DNA of 64,000 nucleotides, taken from Streptomyces sp. SJL17-4 (GTDB lineage: Bacteria > Actinomycetota > Actinomycetes > Streptomycetales > Streptomycetaceae). The notes below the pieces were generated by a model, which made no database searches, was not told the DNA's origin, and saw nothing but the letters and a program-made list of their open reading frames with translations. A program made the position numbers and the translations under genes. Within the stretch, counting starts at the first letter, position 1. Each line of letters starts with the position of its first letter. The stretch covers positions 4,933,501 to 4,997,500 of the forward strand of contig NZ_CP104578.1 of assembly GCF_036826855.1 (NCBI RefSeq), read 5' to 3'. This document shows, piece by piece, positions 26,226-33,274 of the stretch.

Positions 26226-27344
26226 GTGGCCACGACAGCCGCGGCCGTGTGGGGCCGCGCCGAGCAGCAGGACTTCCGCGCCCGCGTACGGGGCTGTCTG
26301 CTCGGCGGAGCCCTCGGCGACGCCCTGGGCGCGGGCGTCGAGGGGCTCACCCTCGCCGAGATCAGGGACGCCCACGGACCTGACGGACTCGGCGAGCCCG
26401 CGCCCGCGTTCGGCCGTCGTGGCGCCGTCACCGCCGCCACCCAGATGGGGCTCTTCACCGTCGACGGTCTGATCCGCGCCCAGGTCCGCCGCGACACCGG
26501 CGCCTGGCACCCGCCCACCGACGTCCACCGGGCGCATCTGCGCTGGGCCGCCACCCAGCGCGACTGGGGCCCCGACGAGCGCCGCAAGGACAACGGCTGG
26601 CTCGCCCGCGAGGAATGGCTCTACGCCCGCCGCAACCCGTCCCGCGCCTGCCTCACCGGCCTCGGCGACGAGATCCTCGGCACCCTCGACAAGCCCAAGA
26701 ACCCGGAGGCCGCCGACTCCGGCGCGCTCGTCCGCTCCGCCCCCTTCGGGCTGCTCGTCGGCTGGGAGCCGCAGCTCGTCTGCCAGCTCGCCGTGGAGTG
26801 CGCCGCCCAGACCCACGGCGCCCCGGCCGCCGGCCTCGCCGCCGGCGCCTTCGCGGTCGTCGTCCACGGCCTCGCGCGCGGCGGCTCCGTGGAGGCGGCC
26901 GTCGACCGGGCGCTCGGGCAGCTGGCGGCGCGCCCCGGCCACGAGCCGGTCACCGAGGCGCTGGGCCGCGCCCTCGGAGCCGTACGGGAGGGGATTCCCG
27001 ACCCGGAGCGGGTGGCCGCCCTCGGCGCGGGGGAGGACCGGGCCGAGGGGCAGCTGGCGGCGGCGGTCTACTGCGCCCTGGTCGGCGAGGACGTACGGCA
27101 CGGGCTGCGGCTCGCGGTGAACCACGACGGTCCTTCGGCGGTGACCGGGGCGCTCACGGGCGCGCTGCTCGGCGCCCTGCACGGCGAGACGGCCCTCCCG
27201 CCGGCCTGGCTGGCCGAACTGGAGGGCCGTGCGACGGTCCTGGAGCTCGCGGACGACTTCTCGATGGAGATGACCCAGGGGGCCGCCCTGCACAGCCCGA
27301 CGGAGTCCTCGCCGGGCTGGCTCGCGCGCTATCCGAGGGGCTGA
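26226..27344 (+). CDS. ADP-ribosylglycohydrolase family protein
   Basis: 372 residues, all-helical ARH/DraG fold. The signature RVRGCLLGGALGDALGAGVEG is present near residue 22. The second metal motif, usually S-G-D-T-D-S/T, here reads NHDGPSAVTGA: the first Asp is kept but the next Asp is replaced, so metal coordination may be altered. Such enzymes remove ADP-ribose from proteins or nucleic acids. GTG 26226 follows GGGGGGAGGG. It ends inside a tandem repeat that also holds the stop of the convergent symporter. Confidence 0.85.
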   Translation: MATTAAAVWGRAEQQDFRARVRGCLLGGALGDALGAGVEGLTLAEIRDAHGPDGLGEPAPAFGRRGAVTAATQMGLFTVDGLIRAQVRRDTGAWHPPTDVHRAHLRWAATQRDWGPDERRKDNGWLAREEWLYARRNPSRACLTGLGDEILGTLDKPKNPEAADSGALVRSAPFGLLVGWEPQLVCQLAVECAAQTHGAPAAGLAAGAFAVVVHGLARGGSVEAAVDRALGQLAARPGHEPVTEALGRALGAVREGIPDPERVAALGAGEDRAEGQLAAAVYCALVGEDVRHGLRLAVNHDGPSAVTGALTGALLGALHGETALPPAWLAELEGRATVLELADDFSMEMTQGAALHSPTESSPGWLARYPRG

Positions 27345-27384
27345 CCGTCGCGTGACGCGAGGGGCTGACCGTCGCGTCACGCGA
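27337..27384. repeat. 24-bp tandem duplication at convergent gene ends
   Basis: Two copies of GGGGCTGACCGTCGCGT-[G/C]-ACGCGA, with the start of a third, cover the stop codons of both flanking genes. Each copy contains the 13-bp palindrome TCGCGT-[G/C]-ACGCGA. The pair can fold as a long hairpin and may serve as a terminator for both directions. Confidence 0.75.
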
Positions 27385-28921
27385 GGGGCTGGCCGGTGCG
27401 CTCGCCGCCCTGAGCGGGGATCGCGGCGCCGCCCTCGTCGTCCGGGTCCGTGCCGATCTTGTCCAGGAGCGCGTCCCGTTCCGGGGTGTCCTCGGGCCTG
27501 ATGAAGCCGATGAGCACGTACAGGACGAGCGACGTGGCGAGCGGCGAGACGATCTGGATCTGGAGCTCGATGCCGTCGAGGCCGTAGTTGGTGAGCCAGA
27601 AGACGAAGAGTCCGGCGGCCCAGGAGACGAGCGCCGCCGTCGGGCCGGACTTCCGGAAGGCCTTCAGGAGACCCAGCATGAACGGGATGGCGATCGGGCC
27701 CATCAGACCGGCGACCCACTTGATGACGACGGTGATGATGTCCTTGAAGGTGGGCGAGTTGACCTGGGTGGCGACGGCCATCGACAGCGCGAGGAAGGCG
27801 ATCGTCGACCAGCGCGCGGCCACCAGACCGGCCCGCTGTGTCCAGCTCCGCGCGGTCTTGCTGAGGACGGGTGCGATGTCCCGGGTGAAGACGGCCGCGA
27901 TGGCGTTGGCGTCGGAGGAGCACATGGCCATGGTGTGCGAGAAGAAGCCGACGATGACCAGACCGAGGAGGCCGTGCGGCAGGAGTTGTTCGGTCATCAG
28001 GGCGTACGAGTCGGAGGCGTCGGGCTTCTTCGGGTCGACGAGCAGTGGCGCGACCCACATGGGGAAGAAGAGGACGAGCGGCCAGACGAACCAGAGGACG
28101 GCGGAGAGGCGCCCGGAGCGGGTGGCCTCGCGGGCGTTGGGGGTGGCCATGTAGCGCTGGGCCTGGTTCCACATGCCGCCGCTGTACTCGAAGGTCTTGA
28201 TGAAGAGGTACGCGAGCAGGAAGGTCAGCGTGTACGGGCCGGCCGTCGGCGCGGTGTGGCCCTGGAGCTCCGGCCGGTCCCAGACGTCCCACAGCGCGCT
28301 GATCCCGCCGAGCTTGGCGAGGACGGCGACGAGCATCGCGATGCCGGCGAAGAACTGGATGATGAACTGGCCGAGTTCGGTGAGCGCGTCGGCCCAGAGG
28401 CCGCCGACCGTGCAGTAGATGCCGGTGATCACGCCGGTGATGAGGATGCCCTGGTTGAGGGAGATCCCGGTGAAGACGGAGAGCAGGGTGGCGATCGCGG
28501 CCCACTTGGCGCCGACGTCGACGATCTTCAGGAGGACGCCGGACCAGGCGAGCGCCTGCTGGGTGGGGAGGTTGTACCGGTTCTTCAGGTACTCCAGCGG
28601 GGAGGCCACGTGGAGCCGGGAGCGGAGCCGGTTGAGGCGGGGCGCGAAGAGATGGGCGCCGATCGCGATCCCGATCGCGATCGGGAAGGACCAGGTGACG
28701 TACGACGTGACGCCGTAGGTGTAGGCGATGCCGGCGTATCCGGTGAACATCACCGCGCTGTAGCCGGACATGTGGTGCGAGATGCCGGAGAGCCACCAGG
28801 GCATCTTGCCGCCGGCGGTGAAGAAGTCGGAGACGTTGTCCACGCGCTTGTGGGACCAGACGCCGATCGCGACCATCACGCCGAAGTAGCCGATGAGCAC
28901 GGCCCAGTCGAGACTGTTCAT
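27377..28921 (-). CDS. Sodium:solute symporter (SSS family)
   Basis: 514 residues with about thirteen membrane helices. Family markers are NVSDFFTAGGKMPWWLSGIS in the second helix region and LTELGQFIIQFFAG, followed by WNQAQRYMATPNAREA. It would take up a small organic solute with Na+ in the plasma membrane; the substrate (sugar, carboxylate, amino acid) is not predictable. ATG 28921 follows GGAGGGGGC. The C-terminal tail is encoded partly in the tandem duplication. Two inverted repeats upstream (28954-28966 and 29045-29060) suggest regulated expression. Confidence 0.87.
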   Translation of the reverse strand: MNSLDWAVLIGYFGVMVAIGVWSHKRVDNVSDFFTAGGKMPWWLSGISHHMSGYSAVMFTGYAGIAYTYGVTSYVTWSFPIAIGIAIGAHLFAPRLNRLRSRLHVASPLEYLKNRYNLPTQQALAWSGVLLKIVDVGAKWAAIATLLSVFTGISLNQGILITGVITGIYCTVGGLWADALTELGQFIIQFFAGIAMLVAVLAKLGGISALWDVWDRPELQGHTAPTAGPYTLTFLLAYLFIKTFEYSGGMWNQAQRYMATPNAREATRSGRLSAVLWFVWPLVLFFPMWVAPLLVDPKKPDASDSYALMTEQLLPHGLLGLVIVGFFSHTMAMCSSDANAIAAVFTRDIAPVLSKTARSWTQRAGLVAARWSTIAFLALSMAVATQVNSPTFKDIITVVIKWVAGLMGPIAIPFMLGLLKAFRKSGPTAALVSWAAGLFVFWLTNYGLDGIELQIQIVSPLATSLVLYVLIGFIRPEDTPERDALLDKIGTDPDDEGGAAIPAQGGERTGQPLA

Positions 28922-28953
28922 TGAGCCCCCTCCAAGGGGTCCGGTCCGCCTTG

Positions 28954-29060
28954 TGAACGCCGTTCATGGTGTGGCGAGTTACAAGGCAGGGACAATGCAA
29001 TGGAGGGTCAAGGGACAGTAAAATCGTTCTGTTTACTGACCCTTGTTCATGTCTATGAAC
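28954..29060. promoter_or_regulatory. Two GTTCA-type inverted repeats upstream of the symporter
   Basis: TGAAC-GCC-GTTCA (28954-28966) and GTTCAT-GTCT-ATGAAC (29045-29060) share the GTTCA half-site in opposite spacing. They flank an AT-richer stretch that probably contains the promoter of the symporter; the second also lies just beyond the SDR stop. They may be operators of an unknown regulator. Confidence 0.5.
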
Positions 29061-29095
29061 TTGTCCGGGGTGGAATCAGAAGGTTCCGATGGGTT

Positions 29096-29878
29096 TCAGC
29101 GCATCAGCTCCCCGGCGTTCACGAGCAGCGACTGACCCGTGATCGCCCGCGCCCGGTCCGAGGCGAGGAAGGCTGCCGCCTCCGCCACGTCCCCGTCCGT
29201 CGCGAGCTCCGGAAGTGCCATCCGCTCGGTGAGCCGGGCGAGCACCTCCGCCTCCGGCACCTTCTCGGTGTGCGCGGTGAACTGGACGAAGGCCTGCACC
29301 GGCGGCCCCCACATCCATCCCGGCAGGACGGTGTTGACCCGGATGCGATACGGCCCGAGCTCGTGCGCGAGCGAGTACATCGCCGAGGTCAGTGCCCCCT
29401 TCGAGGCCGCGTACGCCGCCTGGCGCACCTGTGTGGGCGCGGCCACGGCCGACTGCGTACCGATGAGGACGACCGACCCCCCGCGCGCCTTGAGCGCCGG
29501 CAGGCAGGCCCGGGTCATCCGCAGGGTCCCGAGCAGATTGACGTCCAGGACGCCCTGCCAGGTGGCGAAGTCGGCGTCCTCCAGGCCGCCGAAGCAGGAG
29601 TCCCGGGCGGCGACGTGCACCACCGCGTCGATCCCGCCGAAGCGCTCGGTCGCGAGAGCGGCGAGGGCCTCGCACTGCCCCTCGTCGGTGATGTCGGTGG
29701 CGCGGTACGCGGTACGGCGGCCCGCCGGGTCGATCTCGGCGGCGGACTTGGCGAGGTTGGCCTCGGTACGGGCACCGAGGACCGCGTTGCCCCCGTCCCG
29801 TACGACCGTCTCGGCGATGCGGTGACCGAGCCCGGCACCGACACCCGACACGACGACCGTCTTCCCCTGGAGCAGCAT
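29096..29878 (-). CDS. SDR-family oxidoreductase
   Basis: 260 residues, short-chain dehydrogenase. The cofactor motif is VSGVGAGLG (variant of T-G-x3-G-x-G), the middle motif is VVHVAARD where N-N-A-G is usual, and catalytic Ser and YAASK are in IGTQSAV and AAYAASKGA. The N-N-A-G replacement (HVAA) is common in steroid- and hydroxyacyl-linked actinobacterial SDRs. It is divergent from the gene at 29971, with one CTGAC-N5-GTCAG operator between, and so joins the proposed regulon. Confidence 0.83.
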   Translation of the reverse strand: MLLQGKTVVVSGVGAGLGHRIAETVVRDGGNAVLGARTEANLAKSAAEIDPAGRRTAYRATDITDEGQCEALAALATERFGGIDAVVHVAARDSCFGGLEDADFATWQGVLDVNLLGTLRMTRACLPALKARGGSVVLIGTQSAVAAPTQVRQAAYAASKGALTSAMYSLAHELGPYRIRVNTVLPGWMWGPPVQAFVQFTAHTEKVPEAEVLARLTERMALPELATDGDVAEAAAFLASDRARAITGQSLLVNAGELMR

Positions 29879-29907
29879 CCGGGTCCTCCCTGGGCCTGTT
29901 CATGAAT

Positions 29908-29922
29908 CTGACGGTCCGTCAG
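29908..29922. promoter_or_regulatory. CTGAC-N5-GTCAG operator between divergent genes
   Basis: CTGAC-GGTCC-GTCAG lies 30 bases from the SDR start and 49 from the start of the divergent gene, a position suited to repressing both. It is 18.6 kb from the nearest other copy in the window. Confidence 0.75.
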
Positions 29923-29970
29923 AGTAGGGCGGAGCCGTCGACAAGGGAAGACAACGGAAGGGGAACGAGG

Positions 29971-30798
29971 ATGAGCGAGGAGACGCGGAGCGAGACGTAC
30001 GCGGAGCTGGCCGCGGTCGGCCCGTACGGGGTGCGGCCCGGCCACGCGCTGATCACCATGGTCGAGCCGCATCCGGGCCACGAGTACGCGTACAACCGCT
30101 GGTACGAGGACGACCACTACTACGCCGGCGCCATGGCCATGCCCTGGATGTACGCGGGCCGCCGCTGGGTCGCCACCCGGGAGCTCCAGCAGTTGCGCCG
30201 GCCCGAGAAGTCGGCGGTCGCCCAGCCCGTCACTGCGGGCTGCTACCTCTCCACGTACTGGATCACCGAGGGCCGCTACGACGACCACATGAAGTGGACC
30301 GTCGGCATCAACAAACGCCTCAACCGCGACGCCCGCGTCCACCAGGAACGGACCCATGTCTTCACCGCGTTCCAGGACCACGAGGCGACCGTCTACCGCG
30401 ACGGGGCGGCCGGCCCGCGCGACTTCCACGCCCTCGACCACCCCTACGCCGGGCTGATCCTCCAGGTCGTCGACACGGAGGGCCCCGAGGAGCGGGCGGC
30501 CCTCCTCGAACGACTGCGGAGCAGGGAACTGCCCCGGCGCCTCACCGGCTCACCGGCGGCGATGGTCACGATCTTCCGCCCGACCCCGCTGCCGGGCGAC
30601 CGCATGACGTACGTGAAGCAGGTCGAGGGCGTCGACACCCGGCTGACCCTGCTGTGGTTCCTGGAACGGGACCCGAGGGAGTGCTGGACGGAGCACTTCG
30701 GGGACCTGGAGTCGCTGGGGGCGGGCCGGGTGGAGCTGATGGCGCCCTTCATCCCGACGGTGCCGGGGACGGACCGGTACGTGGACGAGCTGCGGTAG
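29971..30798 (+). CDS. Conserved protein with EthD-like alpha/beta barrel features
   Basis: 275 residues, cytoplasmic, no signal or membrane segment. The repeated pattern of a strand ending in H-P/G followed by W-Y-x-D-D-H and later a second similar half (TLLWFLERDPRECWTEHF) suggests a tandem ferredoxin-like (EthD/DUF4286-type) barrel. Such proteins assist monooxygenase or degradation pathways; a function cannot be assigned. ATG 29971 follows GGGGAACGAGG. It is the divergent partner of the SDR under a shared operator. Confidence 0.65.
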   Translation: MSEETRSETYAELAAVGPYGVRPGHALITMVEPHPGHEYAYNRWYEDDHYYAGAMAMPWMYAGRRWVATRELQQLRRPEKSAVAQPVTAGCYLSTYWITEGRYDDHMKWTVGINKRLNRDARVHQERTHVFTAFQDHEATVYRDGAAGPRDFHALDHPYAGLILQVVDTEGPEERAALLERLRSRELPRRLTGSPAAMVTIFRPTPLPGDRMTYVKQVEGVDTRLTLLWFLERDPRECWTEHFGDLESLGAGRVELMAPFIPTVPGTDRYVDELR

Positions 30799-30819
30799 CG
30801 GGCCGGACGTACCGGAAAA

Positions 30820-30864
30820 GGCCGAGCCCCCTCGGCCAGGACGGCGGACCGGTCGAGAGGGCTC
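30820..30864 (+). terminator. Intrinsic terminator
   Basis: GAGCCCCCTC (30824-30833) pairs with GAGAGGGCTC (30855-30864) with one mismatch, followed by TTTCG. A shorter alternative stem GGCCGAG-CCCC-CTCGGCC (30820-30837) is nested in it. Confidence 0.7.
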
Positions 30865-30911
30865 TTTCGTGCTGCTGGTACTGCTCGTGATGACGGCTCG
30901 AGCGGCGGGGC

Positions 30912-31112
30912 TCAGAGGGCCCCGTTGCTCACCTCGCCGACGAAGGCGTTCCACGATCCCGGTCCGAAAGAGAGGGAGGGACCCTCGGGGGCCTTGGAGT
31001 CGCGCACCGCGATCGCGGCCACGAGGGGGGACTTCACTTCGACGCAGGCCCCGTTCCCTCCGGAGTACGAGGACTTCGTCCAGGTGTCGGTGCCACCCTG
31101 AATAATCGCCAT
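30912..31112 (-). CDS. DUF397 domain protein
   Basis: 66 residues with the DUF397 pattern W-x-K-S-S-Y-S-G near the start, then C-V-E-V and V-R-D-S-K, ending at F-x2-F/W-x3-V. These small proteins accompany DUF5753-type XRE regulators throughout Streptomyces and probably act as antagonist or partner (WhiJ/BldB-like systems). GGAG is eight bases before ATG 31112. The partner regulator starts 1.0 kb upstream on the same strand, with 163 bases between the two genes. Confidence 0.9.
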   Translation of the reverse strand: MAIIQGGTDTWTKSSYSGGNGACVEVKSPLVAAIAVRDSKAPEGPSLSFGPGSWNAFVGEVSNGAL

Positions 31113-31275
31113 GCTGCTCAGCTCCGGTTCTGCCAGTGGGTGTGTATCGCGCCAACGTTCTTGCCGGCGTGATCGACGCTACTCGCCGGCCCCGTCCGGC
31201 GGGACCGGCGTTCACACGTCCGAGTGGCATATTCCAACTGAGCTTCCGTGGGAGCGAGTACGGGGTGTACGGTGC

Positions 31276-32136
31276 TCAGCCCTTGGAGTGCTTCTTCACC
31301 ATCTCCGAGATGAAGTCGCGGGTCTGCTCGACGTTCAGCGCCTGCGCCCTGAGGTGCTCGTACATGACGCTGTACTTGCCGACGTCCTGCGCCTTCTCCA
31401 GGTACAGATCGCTCGTCACGCCCTCGATGTAGACGACGCTGGAGTCGGACGTGTCCGGGAACTCCAGGATCGAGTACTGCCCGCTGATCCCCGGATGCGC
31501 GCCCATCTCGAACGGGATCACCTGCACGGTGACGTGCGGCAGGTGCGACTGCTCGATGAGGTGCTCCAGCTGCTCCACCATCAGCTGCCTGCTGCCGACG
31601 ATCCGGTGCAGCGCACCCTCGTCGATGACCGCCCACAGGCGCAGCGGACGCTCCTCGTCCCGGATCCGCTCCTGGCGGCGGGTGCGGACGGTGACCCGCT
31701 TGTCGATGTCGGTCGGTGTCGACTCCGGCATCGCACCGGAGATCACGGCCTCCGCGTACGCGGGGGTCTGGAGCAGTCCGGGGATGATCTGCGACTCGTA
31801 CATCCGCAGGCTCTCCGCGTCCGTCTCCAGACCGATGTAGACGCTGTACGGGATGTCGCCGAAGGCGTGCCACCAGCCCTGCTGGCGCGAGTCCTTGGCC
31901 ATCTGCATGAGCGAGTCGACCATGCGCTCGTCCTCGACCTCGTACACGCCGCACAGGTCGCGCACATCGCGCTGGCTGATGGAACGGCGGCCGTTCTCCA
32001 GCCGGCTGATCTTGGACTGGGAGACGAGAAGACGCTCGGCGACCTGCTCGGCCGTCATGTTCTTCGCTTCCCGGAGCTTGCGCAGCTCCTGGCCCAATCG
32101 GCGTCGCCTGACGGTGGGGTTGACGTTGGACGCCAC
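31276..32136 (-). CDS. XRE-family regulator with DUF5753 domain
   Basis: 286 residues. The N-terminal Cro/C1 helix-turn-helix spans about residues 14-70 (LREAKNMTAEQVAERLLVSQSKISRLENG). The remainder is the DUF5753 ligand-binding-like domain (IPGLLQTPAYAEAV, RQERI, VIDEGALHRIVG, VQVIPFEMGAHPG, YSILEFP). It belongs to the abundant Streptomyces regulators paired with DUF397 proteins and linked to development and antibiotic control. GTG 32136 follows GGAGG at nine bases. Confidence 0.9.
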   Translation of the reverse strand: MASNVNPTVRRRRLGQELRKLREAKNMTAEQVAERLLVSQSKISRLENGRRSISQRDVRDLCGVYEVEDERMVDSLMQMAKDSRQQGWWHAFGDIPYSVYIGLETDAESLRMYESQIIPGLLQTPAYAEAVISGAMPESTPTDIDKRVTVRTRRQERIRDEERPLRLWAVIDEGALHRIVGSRQLMVEQLEHLIEQSHLPHVTVQVIPFEMGAHPGISGQYSILEFPDTSDSSVVYIEGVTSDLYLEKAQDVGKYSVMYEHLRAQALNVEQTRDFISEMVKKHSKG

Positions 32137-32273
32137 GGAAACTGCACCTCCGGCTGTCTGCTGCGTAGCTGTGGGTATCTACCGCTTGGCAGACTGCCAC
32201 CAAAGGCCAGGCGTGCGCTGGAAAATGACCACAACGTATGCACGGCGGAACGCCGGAGACGCCCGGGACGCGC

Positions 32274-32308
32274 GTGTGCGGGGCGGCCGTCCAGACCGCC
32301 CCGCACAC
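32274..32308. terminator. Hairpin terminator downstream of the GPP34 gene
   Basis: A 13-bp perfect stem (GTGTGCGGGGCGG and its complement) with a 9-base loop lies between the GPP34 stop at 32382 and the XRE start, ending GPP34 transcription on the minus strand. Confidence 0.7.
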
Positions 32309-32381
32309 TTGTGCGGCTCCCGGGATGGTTCTCTTGTGCGCTGTTGTGCGCTGTTCTTCTTCGGTTCTACGCGTGGGATGC

Positions 32382-33080
32382 CTAGTGCGCCGCCGCGCGG
32401 GCCATGTTGCCGCGAGGCTGCGCCGGGACACCCGCGGCGCTCCGGCGCGGCTGTGCAGCCGCGCCGTTCTGGACGTCCATCACGGCGTGCGCCACGAGTC
32501 CGCCCATCGGGTCGTGCCGGATCAGATCGCGCAGCCGGGACCGCGACGACCGTCCTTCGTTGCCGGGGTAGAGGTGCTTCCCGAGACCGACCGCGTGGGC
32601 CAGCGCGGCAAGCGCCGCGGTCCGCGGGTCCGGCGGTACGCCGGTGCGGATCGCACTGTCCAGCCGGGAACGGATCTCCCGACTGATCGCCGTGTCCGTC
32701 GCCTGGTAGCGAGTCGTCGGCAACACCCCGCACATCTGGCCCTCCACGGCATGCACCATGCCGCATCGCTCCAGATGCGAGAGATACGTCTGGCGGAGCC
32801 CCAGTCGGGGCCCGCCGATCCAGTGGACGGCCCGAACCGGACTGCCGCGCCTGCGCAGCAGTTCCAGTGCGGAGTCCAAGGTCGGATCTCCGGTCGGCCG
32901 TGGCATCACCACGGCGATACGATCCCCGTCAGGGGCTATCCGGCCTGCCAGCGCCAGCTCCACTAGCTGTGCTCCGGCCAGGCCGAGGTCGAGCGACTGC
33001 GGCTGCGCTGTGGTACCCGTGGTCGGGTCCAGAGCGAGCAGCAGAAGCTCCTCCGGAATGGTTCTGCGGCTCCTGCCCAT
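32382..33080 (-). CDS. GPP34/GOLPH3-fold protein
   Basis: 232 residues, helical GOLPH3-like fold: TIPEELLLLALDP at the start, GLAGAQLVELALAGRI, the central helix pair and the TAALAALAHAVGLGKHLYPG segment are typical. Eukaryotic members bind phosphoinositide; streptomycetes carry many paralogues of unknown role, possibly membrane-associated. The C-terminal 30 residues are Ala/Arg/Gln-rich and disordered. GGGGAGG lies eight to nine bases before ATG 33080. It is divergent from the carboxypeptidase, with 194 bases between. Confidence 0.85.
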   Translation of the reverse strand: MGRSRRTIPEELLLLALDPTTGTTAQPQSLDLGLAGAQLVELALAGRIAPDGDRIAVVMPRPTGDPTLDSALELLRRRGSPVRAVHWIGGPRLGLRQTYLSHLERCGMVHAVEGQMCGVLPTTRYQATDTAISREIRSRLDSAIRTGVPPDPRTAALAALAHAVGLGKHLYPGNEGRSSRSRLRDLIRHDPMGGLVAHAVMDVQNGAAAQPRRSAAGVPAQPRGNMARAAAH

Positions 33081-33274
33081 CCATGCCTCCCCGCGTGGAT
33101 GAATGACAGGGTGACCCCTCTCACATTCATCTGTCGAGAGTGCCTGGGTGGTTCATCCGGGAACCAGTAGGTATGTCGTTCTCGTCTAGCACGGGGGCCA
33201 AGGGGTTCACACAGGACACTGGTACACGGACCGGTCATGGTCCGTACGTACGCACGACGCATGGAGGAGGCACG

